DNA from: QHWK01 sp035315685
GTDB lineage: Bacteria > Acidobacteriota > Vicinamibacteria > Vicinamibacterales > CAVVIG01
Reading direction: 5' to 3'
DNA: 6,052 nt
NCBI GenBank assembly: GCA_035315685.1
Contig: DATFXR010000115.1
Span: 1 to 6,052, forward strand
This document shows, piece by piece, positions 1 through 6,016 of this stretch. A program made the translations under genes and the position numbers. Under the pieces are notes generated by a model. It ran no database searches. It saw only the letters and a program-made list of their open reading frames with translations, and was not told the DNA's origin. Every line of letters begins with the position of its first letter. The stretch's first letter is position 1.

Positions 1-1
1 C

Positions 2-124
2 GCGGTTCTCTACAGCAACAAGGATTACGGCTGCGAGTGGGATTACGACTGGCGCAACAAGCGCTTCCTGCGCGAGGACAACACCCGGTTCGCCGTCAAC
101 GTGGTCGTCTACGCGATGACCTGA
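2..124 (+). CDS. C-terminal end of a DUF4159-like protein (5' end outside window)
   Basis: An open frame enters from the left edge and ends at TGA 122-124, giving 40 residues that start AVLYSNKDYG and end NVVVYAMT. The pattern resembles the end of DUF4159 proteins: a strand of the type VLYSNKDYG, a WDYDWRN stretch, then a final FAVNVVVYA strand. This assignment is from memory of the family and was not searched. DUF4159 proteins are usually exported or membrane-associated and their biochemical role is not established. The stop lies 7 bases before the GTG of the downstream ABC ATPase, so the two genes are probably co-transcribed and the protein may belong functionally with that exporter. Only the tail is visible, so length, signal peptide and upstream domains cannot be judged. 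Confidence 0.65.
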   Translation, partial: AVLYSNKDYGCEWDYDWRNKRFLREDNTRFAVNVVVYAMT

Positions 125-131
125 CGATCAC

Positions 132-1061
132 GTGACCGCGATCCGTCCTCCCGTCGTCCAGGTGTCCGGTTGCCGCAAGACCTACGGCTCGCTCGTGGCG
201 CTGGACGAGGTGTCGTTCGATGTCGTGGACGGCGAGATCTTCGGCCTCATCGGACCGAACGGCGCCGGCAAGACGACGACGATGGAGTGCGTCGAGGGAC
301 TGCGGCGACCCGATCGCGGCACGATCGCGGTGCTCGGCATGGACCCCTTTCGTGACGTCTACGCGCTTCAGCAGCGGATTGGTGTGCAGCTGCAGCAGGC
401 GCAGCTGCAGAAGCGCATCACGGTCTGGGAGGCCGTCGACTTCTGGGCGTCGCTGTATCGCCGCCCGGCGAGCGACGGCCGTCGCCTGCTCGACCAGCTT
501 GGCCTCGCCGAGAAGCGGAACGCCTGGTTCATGACGCTGTCAGGCGGTCAGAAGCAGCGGCTGTTCATCGCGCTGGCGCTGATCAACGATCCGGACGTGG
601 TCTTTCTCGACGAGCTGACCACCGGCCTCGATCCGCAGGCACGGCGCGCGATCTGGGATCTCGTGCGCGACATTCGCAGCCGCGGCAAGACCGTCTTTCT
701 GACGACGCACCTGATGGAGGAGGCGGAGCGGCTGTGCGATCGCGTCGCGATCATGGAACACGGTCGGATCATCGACATCGACACGCCGGATCGCCTGGTG
801 GCGCGACACTGTCCGGAGCGGACAATCGTGGTCACCACCGAGGACGCGGGCGCCGAGCAGCGATTCCGTGAGCTGCCGCAGGCGCAGTCGGTCACGCGCC
901 ACGGCGCGCGCCTGACCATCGAGGGGCGCGGCGACGATCTCGTCGCGGCGGTGATTGACTGCGTGTCGGCGAACCGGATCCGCGTGTCCGACTTCCGCAC
1001 ATTGATGCCGAACCTCGAGGACGTGTTCCTCAGGCTGACCGGCCATTCGATCAGGGATTGA
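132..1061 (+). CDS. DrrA-type ABC exporter ATP-binding protein
   Basis: A 309-residue cytoplasmic ATPase that would power the ABC-2 permease encoded next. All nucleotide-binding motifs are intact: Walker A GPNGAGKT (residues 41-48), a Q-loop glutamine in IGVQLQ (about residue 86), signature LSGGQ (136-140), Walker B VVFLDE (D160, catalytic E161), D-loop TTGLD (163-167) and switch H193. The residue after DE is L instead of the common P, a variant known in this family. After the roughly 220-residue ATPase domain comes a C-terminal extension (about 228-303) ending in LEDVFLRLTG, typical of the daunorubicin-resistance DrrA/YadG group. The length is normal for that group. The start is a GTG 7 bases after the upstream stop. 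No good Shine-Dalgarno is visible, so translation may depend on coupling. The substrate is unknown; the family exports drugs, lipids and polysaccharides, so a drug-resistance role should not be assumed. Confidence 0.93.
   Translation: MTAIRPPVVQVSGCRKTYGSLVALDEVSFDVVDGEIFGLIGPNGAGKTTTMECVEGLRRPDRGTIAVLGMDPFRDVYALQQRIGVQLQQAQLQKRITVWEAVDFWASLYRRPASDGRRLLDQLGLAEKRNAWFMTLSGGQKQRLFIALALINDPDVVFLDELTTGLDPQARRAIWDLVRDIRSRGKTVFLTTHLMEEAERLCDRVAIMEHGRIIDIDTPDRLVARHCPERTIVVTTEDAGAEQRFRELPQAQSVTRHGARLTIEGRGDDLVAAVIDCVSANRIRVSDFRTLMPNLEDVFLRLTGHSIRD
1053..1057 (+). promoter_or_regulatory. Ribosome binding site deciding the permease start
   Basis: AGGGA lies inside the last codons of the ATPase gene and ends 6 bases before GTG 1064, which is good spacing. 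It abuts TTG 1058 directly, so it could not serve that codon. This favours GTG as the true start, two bases after the upstream stop. Confidence 0.5.
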
Positions 1062-1063
1062 TC

Positions 1064-1837
1064 GTGCTGCGCGGTCTGGTGAAGCTGACCTGGCTCGAGA
1101 TCAAGATCTTCCTGCGCGAGCCGATGGGCGCGGTCGGCACGATCGTCATTCCGGTGGCGGTCTTCGTCGGCCTCGGCCGCGTCGCCGGCCGGACGCTCTC
1201 GCCGGGGACGCTCAGCGACCCCTCGACGTCGTTCGGGGCAAGCAGCGTGTGGGTGCGCATCATCCTGCCGGTGTTCGCGGCGCTGCTGATCGCGTTGAGC
1301 GCCGTGGTCTCGCTCGTCACGATCATCTCGATCTATCGTGAAGGCGGCATCCTCAAACGGCTGCGCGCGACGCCGCTGCGGCCGGCAACGATTCTCACCG
1401 CGCACGTCGTCGTCAAGCTGCTGTTCACCGCGGCAACGCTGGCGCTGCTCGTGCTGGCCGGCAAACGGTACTATCCGTCAGGCGTCAACGTGTCGATCTG
1501 GTCGGCGACTGTCGCGCTCCTCATTTCGACGTGGAGCGTGCTCTCGCTGGGGTTCATCATCGCCAGCCTCGTGCCGACGGCGCGCTTTGCGCAGCCGATC
1601 GCGGCCGCGATCTTCTATCCGATGGTCGCGCTCTCTGGATTGTTCGTGCCGCTCGCCTCGCTGCCGCCGGGCCTGCGAGCCGTCGCGCGTCTGCTGCCGC
1701 TCACCTATGCCGTGTCGCTGCTGAAAGGCATCTGGGAAGGCGAGCCCTGGTTCGCGCACGCTGGCGACGTCGCCGCGCTCGCGGTCGTCTTTGCCGTGTG
1801 CGTGGCGATTTCGTCGAAGGTATTTCGATGGGAATAG
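1064..1837 (+). CDS. ABC-2 type permease, partner of the DrrA-type ATPase
   Basis: An integral membrane protein of 257 residues (259 if the TTG at 1058 is used). About six hydrophobic segments are visible, near residues 24-40, 68-93, 112-134, 148-173, 178-203 and 236-253 in the longer numbering. Between segments 2 and 3 is the coupling motif YREGGILKRLRATPL (93-107), a hallmark of ABC-2/DrrB permeases that contacts the ATPase. A segment rich in P and G (FYPMVALSGLFVPLASLP, from 186) matches the conserved fifth-helix region of this family. The gene directly follows its ATPase, so together they form a two-gene exporter, presumably a 2+2 complex. I prefer GTG 1064 as the start because AGGGA (1053-1057) lies 6 bases upstream. 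The TTG at 1058 would overlap the upstream TGA and leave no spacing for that site. The substrate is unknown. Confidence 0.9.
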   Translation: MLRGLVKLTWLEIKIFLREPMGAVGTIVIPVAVFVGLGRVAGRTLSPGTLSDPSTSFGASSVWVRIILPVFAALLIALSAVVSLVTIISIYREGGILKRLRATPLRPATILTAHVVVKLLFTAATLALLVLAGKRYYPSGVNVSIWSATVALLISTWSVLSLGFIIASLVPTARFAQPIAAAIFYPMVALSGLFVPLASLPPGLRAVARLLPLTYAVSLLKGIWEGEPWFAHAGDVAALAVVFAVCVAISSKVFRWE

Positions 1838-1841
1838 CGAA

Positions 1842-1935
1842 GGGGCCAGGGGCTGGGGGCTCGGGGCTAGCCGATCACCCGGCTAAAGCCTTCGCGCCAC
1901 GAAGACAGCTAGCCCCGAGCTTCTAGCCCCACCCC
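1842..1935. repeat. Heptad-repeat inverted-repeat element between convergent genes
   Basis: The gap between the two convergent operons is almost entirely structured repeat. On the left, four heptamers run in perfect register: GGGGCCA (1842-1848), GGGGCTG (1849-1855), GGGGCTC (1856-1862) and GGGGCTA (1863-1869). The right arm, read on the minus strand from 1930, gives GGGGCTA, GAAGCTC, GGGGCTA, the same unit with the middle copy degraded. The arms contain a perfect 13-base inverted repeat, GCTCGGGGCTAGC (1859-1871) against 1908-1920. As RNA the stem extends to 1849-1871 paired with 1908-1930 through one G-C and three G-U pairs. The 36-base interior can form two small hairpins (1881-1890 and 1890-1904). 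It resembles REP/BIME-like or STRR-type intergenic repeats in organisation. Membership in a genome-wide family is an inference that one window cannot show. Confidence 0.7.
1859..1920. terminator. Possible bidirectional terminator hairpin
   Basis: A perfect 13-bp GC-rich stem (1859-1871 with 1908-1920) begins 21 bases after the stop of the rightward permease and ends 20 bases before the stop of the leftward permease. That is the position expected for a terminator shared by convergent transcripts. No U-tract follows either arm, and the loop is long (36 bases, with its own hairpins), so it is not a canonical intrinsic terminator. It may protect 3' ends or act with Rho instead. Confidence 0.35.
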
Positions 1936-1940
1936 GACTG

Positions 1941-3626
1941 CTAGTCGCTCATTCGCTCCAGCGCTGCGATACCCGAGCGCATCGATCCCAACCAGACGAC
2001 GAGACTCAGCGCGACACCTGCGACGCAGCAACCGGCGGCAAGCAGCAGCTGCATCGACGTGAGCGGGAGGCCGCGCGCCTGACGAAACAGGTAGATTGAC
2101 GACGGCCAGCCGACCAGGACGATCATCACGAGGACCAGCAGCACCGCCTGCACCATGAACGCGACACCGCCGTACGAGCCGGCGACCTGGCTCGGGTCGG
2201 CGCCGAACCGCGGATAGCGGGCACCAAGACCGGCCGCGAGTCCGACGAGCGCGAAGCTCATACACAGGATCGCGAGCGCCGCCGCGACCTTCATGAACGG
2301 ATCGACGCCCAGGAAGTGGTTCGCGGCGATCGTCAGCACTTCCGTCAGCAGCGCCACCGGTACGAGCCCGGTCCAGAACTTCGACCAGAGAAACTCGCGC
2401 AGCGGCACGGGCGACGCGCGGATGATCCAGAACGCCGCGCCCTCGGCGGAGACGGCGGGAAACACGAAACGCACCGTCACCGTCGCCATCACGAATCCCG
2501 CCAACCCGAGGTTCACGAACGCGTACACGTTCTTGACCAACACGCTCATGTAGGGAATCCGCTGCAGGTCGAGAACGCGGAAGTTATAGAGATAGAGCAG
2601 GACCAGCGCGAACAGCAGCAGAAGCTGCGACCACTGGCTCACGTCGCGCAGGAAGATCTTCAGATCCTTGACGAGCAGCTGGCGCCTGACGCTCGAAAAC
2701 GGCAACCACCGGACAACCGCATCGATCGCGCGGAACTGCGTGAAGCGCGCCTTCGGCGCTTCCTGCGACCGGCTGAATCCAGCGAAGTACCAGCGCTCAC
2801 CCGCCGCGCCCAGCAGCGCCATCGACGCCAGCGCCGTACTCCACAGTGCACCCGTGTGTATCAGATCGCGGCCGCCCCGAAGGCTCGCGAACAGCGTTTC
2901 CCCAGCCCAGAACGACGGCAGCAGCGGCGTCACCGGCGACTGCAATGTCGCAAAGAAGCTCGTGACGTCTGGCAGCGACTCGACGCGCAGCAACTGCTCG
3001 GGGCGAATCATCCGCAGCACCACGACGAGGCTGGCCGCGAACAGCAGTCCCATCAGCATCAGCAGATCGCGCGCCCGCCGCGCCGGAAACGTGTTCACCA
3101 GCAGAAGTGTGACGGCTGACCCGGCGGCGACCGGGATCACTGCGAAGGGAACGATGGTGAGAATCGCGGTCGCGTAGTAGCCGGGGCCAGCGCAGCGCGC
3201 CCGTCCGACGCCGACCAGCACCGGTACGACGAAGGCCGCCACCATCCACGACGCCTGCACGAGCGTCCGCGCGAAGCGCGCCTGAAACAGCCGCCGCGTC
3301 GCCACCGGTGCGACCAGCAGCAGCCGCAGATCCTCGGACAGAAAGAAGCTCGACAGCGCGGTGACGACGCCGCTGAACGCGAGAAACGAGAGGAACGTGA
3401 GAAACAGCCACGACAGGCCGATGCGCAACAAATAGTCGCCCAGTTCCGCGTAGGCATCGAGCTCGGCCGTCAGCCAGAATGCTCCTTCATACAGCGCCGC
3501 GCAGACGGCCAGCGCCACGCCGCCAAAGAGCACCGCGCGGGCCGCGTCGCCGCGCTCGCGGCGGCGCGCGCGGTTGCGCGACGCCAAGACATGCGGCAGC
3601 AGCAGATACGGAAACGGGCGGGTCAT
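1941..3626 (-). CDS. Large 12-TM ABC exporter permease (putative ABC_tran_2/ABC_export-like)
   Basis: A 561-residue membrane protein that probably forms the channel for the ATPase encoded just upstream. About twelve hydrophobic segments are visible, near 31-52, 70-95, 122-141, 150-177, 186-207, 257-275, 332-349, 366-390, 418-437, 444-468, 486-507 and 523-546. This is twice the usual six of an ABC-2 permease. Two cytoplasmic-looking motifs resemble each other: VAPVATRRLFQARF (105-118) and ASPVPLREFLWSKF (404-417). Both fit PVxxRx(L/F)(F/L)xx(R/K)F, which suggests two fused half-permeases. The SAEGAAFWIIRASP stretch (393-406) is reminiscent of the large ABC exporter families Pfam names ABC_tran_2 and ABC_export; I could not search to decide which. 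The start ATG overlaps the ATPase stop by one base (TGATG). An AGGAG lies 17 bases upstream, too far to act alone, so coupling is likely. Substrate unknown. Confidence 0.85.
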   Translation of the reverse strand: MTRPFPYLLLPHVLASRNRARRRERGDAARAVLFGGVALAVCAALYEGAFWLTAELDAYAELGDYLLRIGLSWLFLTFLSFLAFSGVVTALSSFFLSEDLRLLLVAPVATRRLFQARFARTLVQASWMVAAFVVPVLVGVGRARCAGPGYYATAILTIVPFAVIPVAAGSAVTLLLVNTFPARRARDLLMLMGLLFAASLVVVLRMIRPEQLLRVESLPDVTSFFATLQSPVTPLLPSFWAGETLFASLRGGRDLIHTGALWSTALASMALLGAAGERWYFAGFSRSQEAPKARFTQFRAIDAVVRWLPFSSVRRQLLVKDLKIFLRDVSQWSQLLLLFALVLLYLYNFRVLDLQRIPYMSVLVKNVYAFVNLGLAGFVMATVTVRFVFPAVSAEGAAFWIIRASPVPLREFLWSKFWTGLVPVALLTEVLTIAANHFLGVDPFMKVAAALAILCMSFALVGLAAGLGARYPRFGADPSQVAGSYGGVAFMVQAVLLVLVMIVLVGWPSSIYLFRQARGLPLTSMQLLLAAGCCVAGVALSLVVWLGSMRSGIAALERMSD

Positions 3627-4378
3627 CAGACGATCTCGTCGATCTCCTGCAGACCGCTGCCGTCGGTGAGCTTCAGGAACACCGACGTCAGGTGATCGTC
3701 GTGCCGGTCACCCAGCGCCCGGATTTCCGGCACCGTTCCGCGGGCGATGATGCGGCCCTTGAGGATGATGCTGATGCGATCACACATCTCCTGCGCCACT
3801 TCGAGCGTGTGCGTGCTCATCAGCAGCGCCACACCGCGCTCGCTCATCCTGCGGAACACGCCCTTGATCAGCCGCGCGCCTCTCGGATCGAGCCCCACCA
3901 TCGGCTCGTCGACGACGACGGCGCGAGGGCGGTGCAGGAAGGCTGCGCACATGACAACGCGCTGCTTCATGCCGTGCGAAAAGCTTTCGACGAGCTCGTG
4001 CTCCCAGCGTCCCAGCTCGAAGAGGTCGAGCATCTCGCGCACGCGCTCGCCGAGGCCGACGCCGTCCATGCCGTAGAGGCCGCCGTGGAATCTGAGGAAC
4101 TCGCCGGCGGTCAGCTTCTCGTAGATGAACGGCCGATCCGGGATGAAGCCAAGCGATGCCTTGGCCTGTTCCGGCGCCTGCGCCAGGTCATGCCCGTTGA
4201 CCGTGACGCGTCCCGATGTCGGCTTCAGCAACCCGGCAATCATCCTCAGCGTCGTCGTCTTGCCGGCGCCGTTGGGGCCGAGAAACCCGTGGATCTCTCC
4301 CGGCTGCACGTCGAGGCTGACGCCGTCCACCGCGGTGAACTGACCGTAACGCTTGACGAGATCGTGAATCGCAATCAT
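3626..4378 (-). CDS. ABC transporter ATP-binding protein (YtrB/CcmA-like)
   Basis: A 250-residue ATPase predicted to energise the adjacent 12-TM permease. Visible motifs are Walker A GPNGAGKT (34-41), Walker B AVVVDE (D157, E158), D-loop VGLDP (161-165) and switch H190. The signature is FSHGM (133-137) in place of LSGGQ. The Q-loop position reads GFIPDRPFIYEKLT (77-90) with no glutamine. Both variants are familiar in ATPases paired with large exporter permeases, so the protein is probably active. A short C-terminal tail with TSVFLKLTDG (231-240) resembles the end of DrrA/CcmA-type proteins. I start it at ATG 4378. The frame is open to 4621, but those 81 extra codons are Arg/Pro-rich, lack family resemblance and lie antisense-free inside the upstream gene in another frame. 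The start overlaps the upstream stop as ATGA, indicating coupled translation. Confidence 0.93.
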   Translation of the reverse strand: MIAIHDLVKRYGQFTAVDGVSLDVQPGEIHGFLGPNGAGKTTTLRMIAGLLKPTSGRVTVNGHDLAQAPEQAKASLGFIPDRPFIYEKLTAGEFLRFHGGLYGMDGVGLGERVREMLDLFELGRWEHELVESFSHGMKQRVVMCAAFLHRPRAVVVDEPMVGLDPRGARLIKGVFRRMSERGVALLMSTHTLEVAQEMCDRISIILKGRIIARGTVPEIRALGDRHDDHLTSVFLKLTDGSGLQEIDEIV

Positions 4379-5988
4379 CGGCAGGCGCAGCACGACGACT
4401 GCCGCTGCGGAATCGGAATCGCGATCGATCCGAGATCGATCGGCTGCCGGCCGACGAGGATTGGCGTGCTGTTCGGGGCGAGTTCCAGGTGCTCGACGTC
4501 GATCGACAGGTGTCCAATCAGCGGCAGGATGGCCGCCTGCTTCTCGAGGCCGCCGCGCGTGAGCCGGAGGTGGGTCGCGTCGGCCGGGAATTGATTGAGC
4601 GTCGGATCGACCGGCAGCCACAAACCGGTCGTGTCGGTGCGATCGACGTACACCTCCGGCCAGGCGTGGTAGTAGAACGCGCCGTGGATGAAGACGAGGC
4701 CTGCCGCAATGCGCGCGGGGATACCGATCGCACGCGCCATCGCGACGTACAGCACCGTGTGCTCGTTGCAGTCGCCGACCTTCGTCCGCAGGACCTCGCG
4801 TGCGGACGGCAGGCTCACGGTTGGCTTCTTGTCGAGCAGCGCGTTGACGTAGCGCGTGAGTCGCTCGGCGCGGGCGCGATCGCCGTCGACGCCGCGAATC
4901 GCCGTCTCCGCTTCCCCACGGATCTCCGGTGCGTCGCTTTCGATGAACGGCTCGGCGGCCAGATACTGCGCCGCCGCCGGGTCGAGCGGCAGCGGGTGCA
5001 GCTGCCGCGGATCGACGAGCTCGACGAGATCGCCAGTGATCTTCTGCGAGACGCCTTGCAGATCGGCGACTTCGAGGTTCGCCGCCGTGAGACCGCTGAG
5101 ACGCAGCTGCATCCGGCGCACGTCGCGCGGATCGTCAATCCGTGCGGACATCCGCGGCACGATCGCAGACGCCTGCAGCAGGTCTACCTGCATGCGCCGC
5201 GAGATGGCCATCGCGCGCGCGTTCTCCGGCGACTCGCGCACGGTGATCAGGCCGAGCGGACTTTCTTCGCGAACCACCTCGCCGGTATCGGTCACCCACG
5301 ACGTCGTGCGGAGGCCGGCGAACTCCATCTCGACGCGAAACGCGGGCAGCGGCGCGGTGCCGGCGCCGCGAATCAGCTCGCGGCGGCCGACGGTGACGGT
5401 GACGGGAGCATTGCGCAGCGTCGCCGGATCGAAGATCGTCCATTGATGCCGCGCGCCGGTCGTCAGCCCACCGCTCGCCAGGCGCCGTGAGAGATTCAGC
5501 GAAAGCGCCGGCGGCTCGGCGAGCTCACGTTGTTCCGTGCGCGTGCCGCTCGGCGTTCGCACCTCGAGCGCCAGGCTGCGGCCGTTGATTCGACCGCGCA
5601 CCTCGATCGCGCCGGTGCCGGGGTCGAGCGAAAACTCGAACGCGTGCAGCGCGAAGCGTGCATCCACGTGCGCCGTGGTGCGAATGGTCGCGGCGGTCGT
5701 CGCGCCGAGCAGGGCCATTCGAAGACGGCCGTCCTCTTCGAGCTCGAAGCCGTCAGCCTCGGGAACCGTCTGGCTGACGGTGAAACCGATCTTCTCGCCG
5801 CGGTAGTAGACGCCGCGCCACACTGCCGCCGACCCGTATCGCGCGAGATCGGTCGCCAGCGTGGCGGCCGAGACCTGGAAATAGGAGCGGCGGACGAGCA
5901 CCGTCATCACGGCGACCCAGAGCACGAGAATCAGGATCGAGAAAAGCCGCGTCACGCGCCGCGGCAGCGGTCTGAAGATCGCGCGCAT
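4375..5988 (-). CDS. Membrane-anchored transglutaminase-like domain protein
   Basis: A 537-residue protein, first gene of the leftward operon. An Arg-rich N-terminus (RPLPRRVTR) followed by one hydrophobic helix (about 14-33) predicts a signal anchor, with the rest outside the cytoplasm. Residues about 55-330 look beta-rich, with a YYRGEKIGFT start (61-70), and contain no motif I recognise. The transglutaminase-like core is at about 365-470. The papain-type triad is complete: C407 in VGDCNEH, H441 in YYHAWPEVYV and D461 in LPVDPTLNQ. Such bacterial domains may be proteases, amidases or crosslinking enzymes, so the reaction is not known. Stop and downstream ATPase start overlap (ATGA, 4375-4378), which ties the enzyme to the ABC exporter. 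The tail ends oddly in SSCCACR with three cysteines. The ATG at 5988 gives a sensible topology; only a weak purine stretch (GCGGAAA) precedes it. Confidence 0.9.
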   Translation of the reverse strand: MRAIFRPLPRRVTRLFSILILVLWVAVMTVLVRRSYFQVSAATLATDLARYGSAAVWRGVYYRGEKIGFTVSQTVPEADGFELEEDGRLRMALLGATTAATIRTTAHVDARFALHAFEFSLDPGTGAIEVRGRINGRSLALEVRTPSGTRTEQRELAEPPALSLNLSRRLASGGLTTGARHQWTIFDPATLRNAPVTVTVGRRELIRGAGTAPLPAFRVEMEFAGLRTTSWVTDTGEVVREESPLGLITVRESPENARAMAISRRMQVDLLQASAIVPRMSARIDDPRDVRRMQLRLSGLTAANLEVADLQGVSQKITGDLVELVDPRQLHPLPLDPAAAQYLAAEPFIESDAPEIRGEAETAIRGVDGDRARAERLTRYVNALLDKKPTVSLPSAREVLRTKVGDCNEHTVLYVAMARAIGIPARIAAGLVFIHGAFYYHAWPEVYVDRTDTTGLWLPVDPTLNQFPADATHLRLTRGGLEKQAAILPLIGHLSIDVEHLELAPNSTPILVGRQPIDLGSIAIPIPQRQSSCCACR

Positions 5989-6016
5989 TTTCCGCTACGC
6001 TTTATCGGTCAATCCG
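5989..6016. promoter_or_regulatory. 28-base divergent intergenic region, no clear promoter
   Basis: This gap separates the start of the leftward transglutaminase operon from the start of the rightward partial gene. Promoters for both must lie here or inside the opposite gene. It is more AT-rich than its surroundings. On the minus strand GATAAA (6007-6002) matches four of six positions of a -10 box, but no good -35 lies 16-18 bases upstream. I therefore mark the location without claiming a specific promoter. Confidence 0.25.

Noticed and set aside
548..1405. 285-codon open frame on the - strand
   Set aside because: It spans the junction of the DrrA-type ATPase and its permease in antisense, with Arg/Asp/Ser-rich low-complexity content and no motif.
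2316..3119. 267-codon open frame on the + strand
   Set aside because: It is antisense to the membrane permease. It is rich in Arg, Gln and His with no hydrophobic core, the expected mirror of transmembrane codons.
3479..4594. 371-codon open frame on the + strand
   Set aside because: It is antisense to the ATPase and parts of both neighbours, which carry clear motifs. Its composition (Arg, His, Ala-rich) is typical of a GC-rich shadow frame.
4379..4621. N-terminal extension of the leftward ABC ATPase (81 codons in frame)
   Set aside because: The residues are Arg/Pro-rich with no domain resemblance, and the stretch lies entirely within the C-terminal coding part of the transglutaminase gene in another frame. 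ATG 4378 gives a normal ATPase N-terminus.
4489..5490. 333-codon open frame on the + strand
   Set aside because: It is antisense to the transglutaminase gene, whose catalytic triad is intact. No recognisable domain and Arg-rich shadow composition.
6002..6007. GATAAA as a -10 box for the leftward operon
   Set aside because: It matches four of six consensus positions, but no acceptable -35 element lies at the right spacing, so it is not claimed as a promoter.
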